From contig DIAM01000021.1 in NCBI GenBank assembly GCA_002416505.1, positions 299,596 through 304,991 of the forward strand: a stretch of DNA of 5,396 nucleotides. The letters are read 5' to 3'. Under the pieces are notes generated by a model, which was given only the letters and a program-made list of their open reading frames with translations, ran no database searches and was not told the DNA's origin. Source of the DNA: Gammaproteobacteria bacterium UBA5078. GTDB taxonomy: Bacteria; Pseudomonadota; Gammaproteobacteria; Pseudomonadales; Pseudohongiellaceae. Shown here in pieces: positions 5,390 to 5,396 of this stretch. The translations under genes and the position numbers were made by a program. Each line of letters begins with the position of its first letter. The first letter of the stretch is position 1.

Positions 5390-5396
5390 ATTGTGG

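Noticed and set aside
1..5396. Defence system, prophage, insertion sequence, tRNA, rRNA or CRISPR array
   Set aside because: No repeat array, terminal repeats, transposase, integrase, RNA-gene motifs or defence-type domains were seen. All large frames belong to housekeeping or recognised families.

Overview
The window looks like chromosomal DNA of a gammaproteobacterium. The main reason is the minus-strand order nnr - tsaE - amiB, the classic gammaproteobacterial block that usually continues into mutL, miaA and hfq. TsaE also aligns closely with the Escherichia coli protein, as far as I recall that sequence. Nothing points to a plasmid, phage or genomic island: there is no IS, tRNA, integrase or CRISPR, and the genes are tightly packed. 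The genus cannot be named from this piece alone.

Layout from left to right. (1) Bases 1-273, minus strand: the first 91 codons of an N-acetylmuramoyl-L-alanine amidase (amiB/amiC type) with signal peptide and AMIN domain; the rest lies beyond the left edge. (2) 270-791 (or -815), minus: tsaE, the ATPase for t6A tRNA modification, overlapping amiB by four bases. (3) 830-2455, minus: nnr, a fused NAD(P)HX epimerase/dehydratase, most likely starting at a GTG with a good ribosome site rather than at the longest-frame TTG. (4) 2507-2950, minus: a MarR-family regulator heading this transcription unit. (5) 2951-3108: a divergent control region with a good marR promoter, two related operator-like sites and three overlapping hairpins. 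(6) 3109-3945, plus: a secreted DUF4159 protein. (7) 3949-4890, minus: a ChaN-family lipoprotein, convergent with gene 6 with a 3-base gap. (8) 4895-5389, minus: a SixA-type histidine phosphatase, four bases upstream of chaN.

How they may work together: the left unit combines regulation (MarR), metabolite repair (Nnr), tRNA modification (TsaE) and cell-wall splitting (AmiB). These housekeeping genes are grouped by conserved order more than by shared pathway. The unusual part is the MarR gene at the head of the unit, facing a gene for an uncharacterised exported protein across an intergenic region built like a shared operator. The natural hypothesis is that MarR controls both itself (with nnr-tsaE-amiB downstream) and the DUF4159 gene. 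The sixA-chaN pair is a separate two-gene unit whose promoter lies beyond the right edge.

No dramatic new system is visible. The MarR/DUF4159 divergent pair and its leader structure are the best candidates for something undescribed.
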